Of a DNA stretch of 64,000 nt, positions 8,231 to 16,942 are shown piece after piece. Position 1 is the first letter of the stretch. Every line of letters begins with the position of its first letter. This stretch comes from an uncultured Opitutaceae bacterium (GTDB lineage Bacteria > Verrucomicrobiota > Verrucomicrobiia > Opitutales > Opitutaceae). The DNA lies in the NCBI GenBank assembly GCA_937902925.1, contig CALFNN010000104.1, positions 124,001 to 188,000 on the forward strand, written 5' to 3'. The notes beneath the pieces were generated by a model that worked only from the letters and a program-made list of their open reading frames with translations, had not been told where the DNA came from and searched no databases. The translations under genes and the position numbers were made by a program.

Positions 8231-9364
8231 CTATTTGCTAACCAGCCGGTAAACCTCGCTGCCGGCCAGCAGAAAACACCCGAGGCCGTAGTCGGTGAAG
8301 TCGGGCTTGCTCTCGTAGGTCACGGGCTGGCCCTCGGAGGGCTGCTTGCCCGTGCCCTGCACGAAACCGAGAAAACCATCCGGGTGCAGGGCCTCGCCGG
8401 CCATCGCGTTCCACGCCTTCATGACGATCGGGCGGTAGGTGGCGGCCGGCAGGAGCCCGTGACGGACGCCCCAGGCCATGCCATAGGTGAAGAGCGCGGT
8501 GCCGGAAGTTTCCTTGCCGCCAAAATTCGCCGGGTCGTGCAGACTCGCATTCCAGAAACCGTCGGAGCGCTGCACGGCGGCGAGCGCCGCGGCCATGTCC
8601 TTCACCGTCTGCTCATACTCCGCCCGATGCGGCGCATCCGCGGGCAGGACGTCGAGCACGCGCACGAGCGCGGCGAACACCCAGCCGTTGCCGCGCGACC
8701 AGTAGCAACTCTGGCCGTTCGGCTCCTTGTAGGGCGGCACGAAGTCCTTGTCGCGCCACCAGAGGTGCTCGGTCGGGTTGTAGAGGCCGCTGCCGCCGTG
8801 CTTCGTTTTCGTGTAGGTGTAGATCGCGTGGGCCTTCTCGAAATACTTCGGGTCCTTCGTCAGCGCGCCGAGTTTTGCGAACGCCGGCATCGACATCTGG
8901 ATCGCGTCCACCCACGACCAATCGTCGACTTTTTCGCTGGCGACCATCGCGTCGATGCTGGCCTTGATGTCGTGCAGTCGCTCCGGTTTCGCTTCGACCT
9001 GGTAGAGGTCGAGGTAGGTCTGCCCGCAACACTGGTCGTCGGCATTGCGCGTGCGCGCGCCGCTGCGCAGCCCCCATTTGTGCGCCTCGCCCCATTTCAC
9101 CGCATAGTCGTAGTAACGCGGATCGCGATCGACGTCGTGGAGTGCCATCAGTCCCTCGTAGTAGACGGCGCGCGTCCAGATGTTGCTCGGCCGTTCGCGG
9201 TTCGTGACGATCGCTTTGCCCGGGTCCGGCCACTCCTGCATGAAGTGCGCGTTCGCCAGCCGCATCTTGGCGAGCACCGCCTCCGCCGGCGGAGCCTCCT
9301 GGGCGCCCATCGGGCAGGCGGCGGCAAGCAGGGCGACGGTCAATGCAGTCTGGTAGGGTTTCAT
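8231..9364 (-). CDS. GH105 family glycoside hydrolase, second copy
   Basis: This 377-residue exported enzyme is homologous to the neighbouring GH105 protein but clearly diverged. It carries NADDQCCGQ and WSWVDAIQM (the two active-site Asp positions), WSRGNGWV and DGFWNASLHDP. The ATG at 9364 begins a signal peptide (YQTALTVALLAAACPMGAQ). An upstream in-frame ATG at 9430 would put 22 non-signal residues in front and is not used. It is first in a two-gene minus-strand unit. The divergence between the two copies suggests different substrates, for example unsaturated rhamnogalacturonan versus another uronyl disaccharide; that is inference. Confidence 0.92.
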   Translation of the reverse strand: MKPYQTALTVALLAAACPMGAQEAPPAEAVLAKMRLANAHFMQEWPDPGKAIVTNRERPSNIWTRAVYYEGLMALHDVDRDPRYYDYAVKWGEAHKWGLRSGARTRNADDQCCGQTYLDLYQVEAKPERLHDIKASIDAMVASEKVDDWSWVDAIQMSMPAFAKLGALTKDPKYFEKAHAIYTYTKTKHGGSGLYNPTEHLWWRDKDFVPPYKEPNGQSCYWSRGNGWVFAALVRVLDVLPADAPHRAEYEQTVKDMAAALAAVQRSDGFWNASLHDPANFGGKETSGTALFTYGMAWGVRHGLLPAATYRPIVMKAWNAMAGEALHPDGFLGFVQGTGKQPSEGQPVTYESKPDFTDYGLGCFLLAGSEVYRLVSK

Positions 9365-9513
9365 CGGGCGAACAGGGGTGGGTGACGAAAACGACGACGA
9401 AGGCAGAGACCGCGACAGCGGGAAAGGCAACCACCGTCAGACGGTCCGACGCCTGCCAGTGGAATTTGGTTTTGCGACCCGGGGCGGAGCCGTCTCTGAT
9501 TCGTCCGCTCAAA

Positions 9514-10248
9514 ATGAAAACCCGCCCCTCTGCCCTCCGCCGCCTCGCCCTGCTGACTGTGTTCGCCGCCGCCGCGCTGCCGGTGATGCGCGCCAATACC
9601 GCCGTCGATCCGGTGCCGCGGGACGCGCGCTGGGTGCAGCGCCACGAGGGCTTCGTCAAGCTCGCCCGGCAGGGCGGCATCGACGTGCTGTTTCTCGGCG
9701 ACTCCATCACGGATTTCTGGGCGACGCGCGGCAAGGCCGTGTGGGACGCCAATTATGCGCCGATGCACGCGGCGAATTTCGGCATCAGCGCCGATCGCAC
9801 CCAGCACGTGCTGTGGCGCCTCGACCACGGCGAGGTCGACGGCATCTCGCCGAAGGCCGTCGTGCTGCTGATCGGCACCAACAACACCGGCGTCGAGACC
9901 AACGGCTCGCCGCGCAACACCACCGCGGAGGCGATCGAGGGCGTGACGCAGGTCGTCACGACGCTGCGGACCAAGCTGCCGCAGTCCAAGATTCTCCTCC
10001 TGGCCATCTTTCCCCGGGACGATCCGAAAGGCCCGCCGCCCGGCTCGAGCCAGATCAAGGACATCAATGCCGCCATCGCCAAACTGGACGACGGCAAATT
10101 CATTCGCTTCCTCGATATCGGCGACAAGTTCCTCATCGACGGTAAGCTCACAAAAGAGATCTTTCCGGATCTGCTGCACCCGAGCGCGAAGGGCTACCAG
10201 ATCTGGGCCGACGCCATCCGGGAGCCGCTGGCGGAAATGATGAAGTAA
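9514..10248 (+). CDS. Secreted SGNH/GDSL-family esterase
   Basis: This 244-residue exported hydrolase is of the PAF-acetylhydrolase-like SGNH group. The block I nucleophile is Ser64 in FLGDSITDFW, block II Gly is in NFGISADRT, block III is LIGTNNTG, and the closing DLLHPSAKGY supplies the catalytic Asp and His. A signal peptide follows the ATG at 9514 (ALRRLALLTVFAAAALPVMRA). That start was chosen over an upstream in-frame ATG (9343) that overlaps the promoter region of the divergent GH105 gene. In pectin-degrading neighbourhoods such proteins often remove acetyl groups from polysaccharides, but the substrate is not determined by the sequence. Confidence 0.9.
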   Translation: MKTRPSALRRLALLTVFAAAALPVMRANTAVDPVPRDARWVQRHEGFVKLARQGGIDVLFLGDSITDFWATRGKAVWDANYAPMHAANFGISADRTQHVLWRLDHGEVDGISPKAVVLLIGTNNTGVETNGSPRNTTAEAIEGVTQVVTTLRTKLPQSKILLLAIFPRDDPKGPPPGSSQIKDINAAIAKLDDGKFIRFLDIGDKFLIDGKLTKEIFPDLLHPSAKGYQIWADAIREPLAEMMK

Positions 10249-10468
10249 GAACGAGGTCTCGACTGCCTGGACTGGGGCGCGACAGCGCCGGTGGGGCCGC
10301 CCTCCGAGCGGGCCCGGGTTCATGATCGAGCTCCGCTTCGGCGGCCGAATCTCAGGGCGCCTCGGGGAGCCGCCCCTGCCCCGTCACCAAGGAATCGAGC
10401 CGGCCCTATCCGAGTTGCCTTGGCTGCCACTCTCGGCCGCGACGGACGCCGCTCCAGCGTGACCGTGC

Positions 10469-10499
10469 AAAAAAAAGCTGGAGCCCGCGGGCTCCAGCT
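10469..10499 (-). terminator. Rho-independent terminator of the Gly-rich protein gene
   Basis: A perfect 24-base palindrome (10476-10499, arms AGCTGGAGCCCG / CGGGCTCCAGCT) is followed on the minus strand by eight T residues (A-run 10469-10476 on the plus strand). It lies about 47 bases after the stop of the minus-strand gene at 10546. The rest of the 10249-10545 interval shows nothing else I can name. Confidence 0.85.
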
Positions 10500-10545
10500 G
10501 GGGAAAAGACAATTTGCTTCGGGGCCGATTCGTAGACCCGCCAGC

Positions 10546-11010
10546 TTACATCTTGGCGTCCGACTTCTTCGCGACCCACTCACGCGGCGTCGGCTCGGCA
10601 CCGCCGCGGCCCGGCGCCAGCATCGTGCCGGTGATTGCGTCGGCCGAGACCTTGCCGGTGTATTTGGTGGAGATCTTGCCGTTGCGGCCTTCGCGCTCGA
10701 CGGTGAACGAGACCTCGTCGCCATTGACGGTCGCGTTGGTGATCTCGGTCTTGACCGGCTCGCCACCCCCACGACCGGGGCTCGTGAGTGTGCCGGTGAG
10801 CTTGCCGTCCTTGAGGGCGAGGACGAGCGTGTTCACGGGTGGAGTGCCGCCGCCACCGCCACCGCCGCCACCGCCACCACCGCCACCGCCACCGCCGCGG
10901 CCAAAGCCACCAGCGAAGGTGTAGGTGCCAGATGGATCAGCCGCGAGTGCGGAGACCGCGAGGATCGAAACAGCGGCAAGAGCCGCGAGGGATAGACGTA
11001 GGTTTTTCAT
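10546..11010 (-). CDS. Small secreted protein with a poly-glycine tract, paralogue of 12704-13120
   Basis: This 154-residue exported protein starts with a signal peptide (LRLSLAALAAVSILAVSALA). After a short GTYTFAGGF segment comes an uninterrupted run of 17 Gly. Then follows a compact domain containing ALKDGKLTGTLTSPG, NATVNGDEVSFTV and KISTKYTGKVSADAITGTM. This LKDGKLTGTL / YTGK / ITGTM pattern is shared with the protein at 12704-13120, so the two are paralogues of a small beta-rich secreted family whose role I do not know. The gene is bounded by its own terminator and preceded by a Gfo/Idh/MocA gene on the same strand. The poly-Gly run is a microsatellite and may vary between strains. Confidence 0.8.
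   Translation of the reverse strand: MKNLRLSLAALAAVSILAVSALAADPSGTYTFAGGFGRGGGGGGGGGGGGGGGGGTPPVNTLVLALKDGKLTGTLTSPGRGGGEPVKTEITNATVNGDEVSFTVEREGRNGKISTKYTGKVSADAITGTMLAPGRGGAEPTPREWVAKKSDAKM
10846..10896 (-). repeat. Triplet microsatellite encoding 17 consecutive Gly
   Basis: Seventeen GGN codons in a row (GGC and GGT only, read on the minus strand) lie inside the coding sequence of the small secreted protein. The mixed GCC/ACC triplets on the plus strand form an imperfect trinucleotide repeat that is absent from the paralogue at 12704-13120, whose corresponding segment is the short GRGGGPG. Confidence 0.9.
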
Positions 11011-11091
11011 ATGTTGTTATTGGGGCAAAAGGCAGACGCAGGAGTTGGGTTTTGGTTGCTCGGGATATTTCGCCGTCGCAAGCCCATCCGG

Positions 11092-12483
11092 TCAAACCGA
11101 TCGGGTGGGCATCGGCAGGGGGGCATCCCGGGGAGGCATCGGCGCATAATCGGGCCGGGCGAGTCCGGGGACAAGTTCGGAGATTTTTACACTTCGACCG
11201 GTTTCGAAACAGCGGTTGGCGGCGATCCCGACCAGGATGGAACAGGCGCCGGCACGCTCGTCCGCGGCCCGCAGGTATTTGTCGGCGGGCAGCTCGGGCA
11301 GGAAAATATCCTCCAGCATCAGGCGGTCGCCCCCGCCGTGGTCGCCCTCCGCCGTCCACGGCACCACGTCGCGGGCCTCGCTGCGAAGGGGAATGACCCG
11401 CGTCGACACGCCGTCCGCCGCGATTCCACCCTGCACCGACTCGGTGCCGTTGACGTAGACGGACTCGACGATGGTGTGCTCCAGCCGGCCCTTCGTGCCG
11501 TTGAACGCCACCGTGTAGCCCTCCCAGGCGTTGAACGCATTGAGCGAGTAGCTGAGCGTGGCACCGTTGTCGTAGCCGACCATGACGTTCATCGTGTCCT
11601 CGATGTCGATGTCGGGCCGGAACACGCAGCGATCGCGAAAATAGCCGTCGTGCTTCTCGCAGTCGAGGTAGAGCGCCTTGAGCGAGGGACTGGCCGCCAA
11701 GTCCATGAAGAAACCGCACTGCCTGCTCTCCGGGCAGGTGTGGCAGCGATCGTGCGGACCCTGCAAGCCGAGGCGGTGCGCCATCTGCGGGGTGTAGAAC
11801 TCGCGCTTGCCCGTCGCCATCACCGTCACCGGCATCGCGCCGAGCCACCAATTGACGAGATCGAAGTGATGGGTCGATTTGTGGACCATCAGCCCGCCGG
11901 AATTCTTTTTGTGGCTGTGCCAGCGCCGGAAATAATCCGCGCCGTGATGGGTGTTGAGCAGCCAGTGAAAATCCACGGAGAGCACCTCGCCGATCTCGCC
12001 GCTCATCAAGATGTCCTTCACCTGCGAACGCGGCGGCGAATAGCGGTAGTTGAAGGTCACCCGGCAGCGGCGGCCGGTGCGGCGCTGCGCGTCGAGGATC
12101 TGCCGGCACTTGTCGGCGTCCGTCGTCATCGGCTTTTCGGTGATGACGTCGCAGCCCGCGTCCATCGCCCGCACGATGTAGTCGTGGTGTGCCGCGTCGG
12201 TCGTGGTCACGATGACGACGTCGGGCTTCGCCTCGGCGAGCATCCGGCCGAAATCCGCCGCCGGATAGCCGGGCGGCATCGGGGCGCCGTTTACCCGCGA
12301 GCGCTGCCGTGCGACCTCGAGGCGTCCGGGATTGGAGTCGCAGATGCCGACGAGTTGGGCCGACGCAGTGTGCGTTTTCTCGATGCCGTCCTGATAAAGT
12401 TCATGGCGGGAGCCGGTGCCAACAATGGCATAGCGGCGACGACCTGACGCAGGGGAGACTGAACGCGACGGGGAAGCGGGCAT
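11092..12483 (-). CDS. Gfo/Idh/MocA family oxidoreductase
   Basis: This 463-residue NAD(P)-dependent oxidoreductase has a Rossmann N-terminus, RYAIVGTGSRHELY (GTGSRH at residues 22-27). The family EKP motif follows at 116-118 (VITEKPMTTD), and a C-terminal alpha/beta substrate domain contains GGLMVHKSTHHFDLVNWW. No signal peptide is seen, so it is probably cytoplasmic and acts on a sugar, inositol or glycoside. An odd feature is a Cys cluster, CHTCPESRQC (Cys247, 250, 256), in a loop of the substrate domain, which could bind metal. The start at 12483 is the first ATG after the terminator at 12648 and gives a correct N-terminus. It precedes the Gly-rich protein gene by 81 bases. Confidence 0.88.
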   Translation of the reverse strand: MPASPSRSVSPASGRRRYAIVGTGSRHELYQDGIEKTHTASAQLVGICDSNPGRLEVARQRSRVNGAPMPPGYPAADFGRMLAEAKPDVVIVTTTDAAHHDYIVRAMDAGCDVITEKPMTTDADKCRQILDAQRRTGRRCRVTFNYRYSPPRSQVKDILMSGEIGEVLSVDFHWLLNTHHGADYFRRWHSHKKNSGGLMVHKSTHHFDLVNWWLGAMPVTVMATGKREFYTPQMAHRLGLQGPHDRCHTCPESRQCGFFMDLAASPSLKALYLDCEKHDGYFRDRCVFRPDIDIEDTMNVMVGYDNGATLSYSLNAFNAWEGYTVAFNGTKGRLEHTIVESVYVNGTESVQGGIAADGVSTRVIPLRSEARDVVPWTAEGDHGGGDRLMLEDIFLPELPADKYLRAADERAGACSILVGIAANRCFETGRSVKISELVPGLARPDYAPMPPRDAPLPMPTRSV

Positions 12484-12647
12484 TGAGCGGGATCGGTCGG
12501 TAACAGACGACGGAAAGTAGATTCGGACACGAGTCCGGCTCGCCCCGCAAGCATCCAATTGCGGCGTGACGCGAGGGCGGAAGCTGGAGCGTGCCCGCGG
12601 CCAGGCGCAACCGCCCGGGGTGCCGGACAGTTGGGCAACCGGACAAG

Positions 12648-12675
12648 AAAAGTCCCGCTCACGAGGAGCGGGACT
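12648..12675 (-). terminator. Rho-independent terminator after the small secreted protein gene
   Basis: A 10-bp perfect stem (12651-12660 with 12666-12675, loop ACGAG) is followed on the minus strand by a short T-run (A residues 12648-12651). It lies 28 bases past the stop of the gene at 12704. Confidence 0.8.
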
Positions 12676-12703
12676 CGCAAAAGCCGGACGGGATGGACGG
12701 CGG

Positions 12704-13120
12704 CTACTTGGCCCGCGTGGCAGTCCAGTCGGTCTTGGTCGGATCGCCTCCGTTGAACCCCGGGCGCTCGATCGAACCCTTGATGGTGTCGCCGTCGAGT
12801 TTGCCCGTATATTTGATGACAAACTTGTTGTCGCCAAATTGCAGTTCCGTCGAGAAGGCGATCGCACCGTCCTTGAACGACGCATCCGTGAGCGTGATGT
12901 CCGGAATCTGTCCACGGGGGCCCTCGTAACCCTTCAACGTGCCCGTCAGCTTGCCGTCCTTGAGGTCGAGCATGAGCGTGCGCTCAACGCCGGGACCACC
13001 GCCACGACCCGGCTGCGTGTATTTCCACGTGCCGGCGGGCGAGGCATCGGCAGCGAAGGCGACAGCCGACATGAAGCAAGCGGCAACGGTCGCCGCGAGG
13101 AATTTGGGATATAATTTCAT
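12704..13120 (-). CDS. Small secreted protein, paralogue of 10546-11010
   Basis: This 138-residue protein has a signal peptide (FLAATVAACFMSAVAFAADA). It shares the pattern GTWKYTQPGRGGGPG, LDLKDGKLTGTL, GAIAFSTEL, IKYTGKLDGDTIKG and a closing WTATRAK with the Gly-rich paralogue. The repeated DGKLTGTL and YTGK...IKG elements look like strands of a small beta barrel, but I recognise no named domain. The ATG at 13120 is used because it begins the signal peptide; the frame continues upstream without a plausible start. It has its own terminator and is divergent from the gene at 13315. Confidence 0.82.
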   Translation of the reverse strand: MKLYPKFLAATVAACFMSAVAFAADASPAGTWKYTQPGRGGGPGVERTLMLDLKDGKLTGTLKGYEGPRGQIPDITLTDASFKDGAIAFSTELQFGDNKFVIKYTGKLDGDTIKGSIERPGFNGGDPTKTDWTATRAK

Positions 13121-13314
13121 TGGTTGGTTTCGGGGGTTCGATAACTGGGTTCCCGGCGCTTGACGCAACCGGCGTCCTTTGGTGACGCCGTCTGCCGCCT
13201 GACGGGACGAACATGCAAGGCTGGCGGTGCCGCCCAGTTCAATCTTCTTTTCAGTTCAGGCGCGAAAGCGCACGAACCTGCATCCAAGTGCCAACGCCCG
13301 GCGTCAATCAAGCC

Positions 13315-14376
13315 GTGTCCCGATTTTCCCATCTTCCCTGGGTGCTCCTGTTCGCCGCCGCCGCGTTGTCCGCCGCGGAGCCCGCCGGCTCCGCGCCCGC
13401 GAAGGCTCCGGCGAAAAGCGAGTTCGTGTTCTCCCTCATCCCCAAATCCCTGCAGAAGAACCCGCACCTCAGCCTGAACGTCATCACCGAGCTGACCGCC
13501 GACGGGAAAAAGCTGGCGACCCCGACCGAGAAAAAACCGGCTTACTATATTTTCCAGATGGGCGGAAACCTGCAGCTCGGCGAGGCCGCGCCGGCGAACG
13601 AAAAGGACACGGCGCCGGCCGAGTTGGAACGGCTCATGAGGAAATCGCTCGCCGAGGGTCACTACCTGCCGGCCGACCCGCCAGCGCACCAGCCTTCCCT
13701 CGTGCTGATCTACCGCTGGGGCTCCTACAGCCTGGGTGACGACGAACCGGAACCCGACGATCCCTCGACCGCCGTCACACAACTGCACACCGACAAGGAT
13801 GCCGAGGCCCTGCTCCCGCAGGTTCTTGGCGACCTCGGCAAACAGAAGCAGCTCTACGAACGCGCCTCGCTGGTTGGCGGCATCAAGTTTGCGAACGAGT
13901 TGATGAAGGTGATCCAGGAGGAGAGCCAGCTCGCGACGCAGGAAAACGCGGCCGGCCGGGTTGCCGCGGTCGCGGGCAACACCGCGCCCGAGCTCAGCGC
14001 CGCGTTCAGCCCGTTCGCGCATTTCCGCGACCGCGACCTCGAAACGCTGCAGCTCGTCGAGGATTCCTTCAGCAGCTGCTATTTCGTCATCGTGTCCGCC
14101 TTCGACTACCAATCGGTCGCCACGAAGGAAAAGGTCCTGCTGTGGCGCACCAAGATGACCGTCAACTCGCTCGGCGTCGCGTTCGTCGACACGGCGCCCG
14201 CGCTCATCGCCAACGCCGGCGGCTATTTCGGCCGCGAAATGACGCAGGCGGTCACGACCAGCCAGCGCGTCGTGCAGGACGGCAAGGTGAAGATCGGCAC
14301 GCCGACGGTCGTGCCCGACGCCACCGGCGACTCCGCGCCGACCGAGCCGGCGCCCGCCGCACCCACGAAGCCGTAA
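13315..14376 (+). CDS. Secreted protein of unknown function, paralogue B
   Basis: This protein of about 353 residues is related to the product at 6130-6897. Shared segments are LTADGKKLATP then PAYYIF, PSLVLIYRWGSY, VSAFDYQS, KVLLWRTKM and the tail GKVKIGTPTVVPDAT. It is about 100 residues longer than paralogue A, mainly through an insertion (roughly residues 150-240) rich in Glu and Ala. The GTG at 13315 is chosen because it directly precedes the signal peptide (RFSHLPWVLLFAAAALSA); the only upstream ATG in frame (13213) would add 34 residues without homology. No function can be assigned. It ends 22 bases from the convergent mannonate-dehydratase-like gene. Confidence 0.75.
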   Translation: MSRFSHLPWVLLFAAAALSAAEPAGSAPAKAPAKSEFVFSLIPKSLQKNPHLSLNVITELTADGKKLATPTEKKPAYYIFQMGGNLQLGEAAPANEKDTAPAELERLMRKSLAEGHYLPADPPAHQPSLVLIYRWGSYSLGDDEPEPDDPSTAVTQLHTDKDAEALLPQVLGDLGKQKQLYERASLVGGIKFANELMKVIQEESQLATQENAAGRVAAVAGNTAPELSAAFSPFAHFRDRDLETLQLVEDSFSSCYFVIVSAFDYQSVATKEKVLLWRTKMTVNSLGVAFVDTAPALIANAGGYFGREMTQAVTTSQRVVQDGKVKIGTPTVVPDATGDSAPTEPAPAAPTKP

Positions 14377-14398
14377 GTTTCGCGTCCGCGCAACCGGC

Positions 14399-15502
14399 TC
14401 ACGCTTCCGCGCGCAGTTGTTGCAGCAGGGCCTGGATGTAGCCGAAGCAAAAGGCGAAGGCCTTTTGGCCGCCGGTGTCGCCCGCGATCTGCGGCACATG
14501 GTCCGGCATCACCATCCCGTCGAACCCGACCTCGCGATAGGTCCGCAGCGCCCGGGGCAGGTCCACGTCGCCGTCGTCGGGCAGCGTCTCGGTGAACTTG
14601 AGGTAACCGCCGCGGATGTTGCGAAAATGAACGTTGAAGATTTTCCCGCGGCTCCCGAAGTAGCGGATCACATCGTGGATTTCGTCGTTCGGCTTCGCGA
14701 GCATCTCGGACACCGTGCCCTGGCAGAAATTCAGCCCGTGATACGGGCTCGGGACCGTGGCCACGAAGCGTTTCAACCCGTCCACCGAACCGAGCACCGT
14801 ATGGACACCGCGCCAGCCTGTCTCCCGCGGCATCGCCGGATCCTGCGGGTGCAGCGCGATCCGCACCTTCGCCTCCTCCGCGACGGGCACGACGCGTTTC
14901 AGGAAATACTCGATGCGATCCCAATAAACCTCCTCGCTCACCGCGCCCGCCTCCGTCAGCGGCGGTTCCTGTTTCGTCGCGGCGTAGTCGAAGTGGCTCA
15001 GGCTCGCCCCGCCCCGCCCCGGCACCCGGCCGGTGCGGACGACGCCGATGAACGTGAGGTTGTATTTCACGAGCGGGATGCCGGCCCGGCCGCAATTGCG
15101 GATCATCTGGCGGATGTTCTCGATCGCCCGGTCGCGGGCCGGATCCTTCGCCAGCAGGATTTCGGGCAGCTCCGCCTTGGAAATCTCGTTCGAACTCATC
15201 GGCAGCGGCACCGCATCGAGCTGCACCCCGAACGACTCGACGTGCTGCCGCAGTCGCGTCAGCGCGTCGACCGACCACTCGTCCATGTTCGCCGAAAGGT
15301 GGCCGCTGCAAATATGGTTCACGCCAAACGCCGCCAGCGTGCGCAGGGTTGCCTCCGAGTGATCGTGCTGGTGCCCCACTTTCATCGATACCGGTCGCTT
15401 CGCCGCCGTCGTTCCGGCAGTCGCGGCGCCGGTGGCGCAACCCGACAGGCTCACAGCCGCTGCTCCCGTGGCAATATTGCCCAAAAATTCCCGGCGTTTC
15501 AT
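14399..15502 (-). CDS. Mannonate dehydratase-like (UxuA family) protein with an export signal
   Basis: This 367-residue TIM-barrel protein is of the UxuA family, which dehydrates D-mannonate to 2-keto-3-deoxygluconate in uronate breakdown. The four metal-ligand positions of the family are visible: His218 in IALHPQDP, Cys260 in LNFCQGT, His292 in NVHFRNIRG and Asp334 in VMPDHVP. Unusually, it starts with [17 protein letters not shown] followed by LSGC, a twin-arginine-type signal with a lipobox at residues 19-22. Known UxuA enzymes are cytoplasmic, so this copy may be exported or lipid-anchored. Activity on mannonate is therefore not certain; a related sugar-acid dehydratase or isomerase is possible. 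It is convergent with paralogue B. Confidence 0.82.
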   Translation of the reverse strand: MKRREFLGNIATGAAAVSLSGCATGAATAGTTAAKRPVSMKVGHQHDHSEATLRTLAAFGVNHICSGHLSANMDEWSVDALTRLRQHVESFGVQLDAVPLPMSSNEISKAELPEILLAKDPARDRAIENIRQMIRNCGRAGIPLVKYNLTFIGVVRTGRVPGRGGASLSHFDYAATKQEPPLTEAGAVSEEVYWDRIEYFLKRVVPVAEEAKVRIALHPQDPAMPRETGWRGVHTVLGSVDGLKRFVATVPSPYHGLNFCQGTVSEMLAKPNDEIHDVIRYFGSRGKIFNVHFRNIRGGYLKFTETLPDDGDVDLPRALRTYREVGFDGMVMPDHVPQIAGDTGGQKAFAFCFGYIQALLQQLRAEA

Positions 15503-15563
15503 GGGTGGGGTAAACCCGGCAGTGTGCCGCCGCCCGGCGCACCCGCGAGCAGAAATCCTCCCG

Positions 15564-16463
15564 TCACTCGTGGCTGCCGCGATAGCTCTTCTCTCCGGCG
15601 GTCACGGCGAAAGGCAGTTTGTTCTCCTTCGGCGGCAGCGGGCAGGTCGCGAACGGCGTGAAGGCGCAGGGTGGGTTCTGCGCGCGGTTGAAATCCAGCA
15701 CGACTTTCCCATCGACCGGCGGCTCGGCGTAGAGGAACCGCGCCGCCCCGTAGGTTTCCTTGCCGCTGGTCGCATCCGAGATCACGAAGAACAGCGGACC
15801 GCCCGGTTCGTCCTCGATCGGCAGCAGTTCGCACTTTTTCCCGTCGCGCTCGAACACCGCCTTGCCGGTCACCAGCGCGGGTGACACCTGGCCGAGGATG
15901 TTCGCAATCTGGATCTCGCGCGGCTGGTCGAACGGCGTCCACGCCGCCTCGATCCGCCAGGCCGGGTCGATCGGAAAATAATCGAGTCCGGCAAAATGCG
16001 TGCGCCGCTCCGCCTCGCTGTCCTTCACCCGCAAGGCCAGTTTCCCGCCGCGCTCGATCACGAAGAAACTCACCGTGCCGAACGAGACGACGGCCGGCTT
16101 GATCTCGGCGCCCGCATACAAGTCCGCCGCGAGCACCGACCGGCCGTTGACGCGCGCATCGGAGCCCGGCGTCAGGGCGATTTTCACGCGGCCGTCGCTC
16201 CCCAGCGTCACCGTGCCGAGGTGCGCGGGCCCCTTGGTCAGCACGATGGAATTGTCCGCCGCCGTGCCGGCCGGGTTGTCGCCCGTCTCGAGAAAATACA
16301 GGCCGACCAGCGTCAGCCACCCGTCGGGCGTCGTCAGTCGCTGCGCGCGTTCGGTGCGCCACCCTTCGATCTCTTTCGCGTAGTCGTCATCGGCTCCGAC
16401 CATGCGCGCCGGCGTGATCGCCCCGGCCAGCAGGCAGATTCCAAAAAAAGTCGGCCACCTCAT
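15564..16463 (-). CDS. DUF1684 domain protein, exported
   Basis: This 299-residue protein has a signal peptide ([19 protein letters not shown]) and a complete DUF1684 domain. The N-terminal signature is [20 protein letters not shown], a middle segment is [17 protein letters not shown], and the very conserved ending includes [29 protein letters not shown] and AGEKSY. The biochemical role of the family is not established. The ATG at 16463 was chosen because it begins the signal peptide; the frame is open upstream to 16511. It lies 61 bases after the mannonate-dehydratase-like start on the same strand and may share a transcript with it and with the small Cys protein upstream. Confidence 0.9.
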   Translation of the reverse strand: MRWPTFFGICLLAGAITPARMVGADDDYAKEIEGWRTERAQRLTTPDGWLTLVGLYFLETGDNPAGTAADNSIVLTKGPAHLGTVTLGSDGRVKIALTPGSDARVNGRSVLAADLYAGAEIKPAVVSFGTVSFFVIERGGKLALRVKDSEAERRTHFAGLDYFPIDPAWRIEAAWTPFDQPREIQIANILGQVSPALVTGKAVFERDGKKCELLPIEDEPGGPLFFVISDATSGKETYGAARFLYAEPPVDGKVVLDFNRAQNPPCAFTPFATCPLPPKENKLPFAVTAGEKSYRGSHE

Positions 16464-16521
16464 CCGCCCACAACCTGTCGCTTGCGCCCCGGAGTCAATC
16501 CGCGACTGCACGCTCCCCGCC

Positions 16522-16848
16522 TCAACCTTTCACGAGGTCGATGTGCGAGGCGGTGATGACCTTCTTGCCGTCCACCGTCGCGACCACGCCCGTGACCTTG
16601 ATCTGTTTGACGTCGGTGCAGACGTTGTCGTGAAACTTTTCGCTGACGTCGTTCGCCGCGAGGAAATAGGTTTCGTCCTTGCCGTCCTGCTTCACGACGA
16701 GGGCAGTCTGGCATTCCTTGGTGACGCCGAGCGAGCACTTGGCGCACTGGCCGGCCCCGACGAGGGTGACTTCCTTGTCCGCCGCCAGGGCGGCGGAGGT
16801 GGCAAACAAGGCGGTGGCGAAAACAGCGGCAAAGATTGAATTTTTCAT
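16522..16848 (-). CDS. Small exported Cys protein (DUF6370-like)
   Basis: This 108-residue protein has a clear signal peptide (NSIFAAVFATALFATSAALA). The mature part starts DKEVTLVGAGQCAKC and has four to five Cys (CAKC, ECQT, VCTD) and an OB-like ending KVTGVVATVDGKKVI. The pattern agrees with the small DUF6370 family of periplasmic proteins of unknown role. The CAKC pair may bind metal or form a disulfide. The ATG at 16848 is preferred over an upstream in-frame ATG at 16920, which would place a 24-residue basic segment ahead of the signal. It lies 58 bases before the DUF1684 start. Confidence 0.78.
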   Translation of the reverse strand: MKNSIFAAVFATALFATSAALAADKEVTLVGAGQCAKCSLGVTKECQTALVVKQDGKDETYFLAANDVSEKFHDNVCTDVKQIKVTGVVATVDGKKVITASHIDLVKG

Positions 16849-16942
16849 GGGAGGAATGACGGGGCGAGGAACGGGTATCCAGAGACGACCGGACCTTAGG
16901 CGCCCGCGCCAAAAACGCAAGCGACGCCCGCACCGCGGCGGC

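Noticed and set aside
10249-10468. Short GC-rich hairpins after the SGNH esterase gene
   Set aside because: Stems of only about five bases, not above what GC-rich DNA produces by chance.
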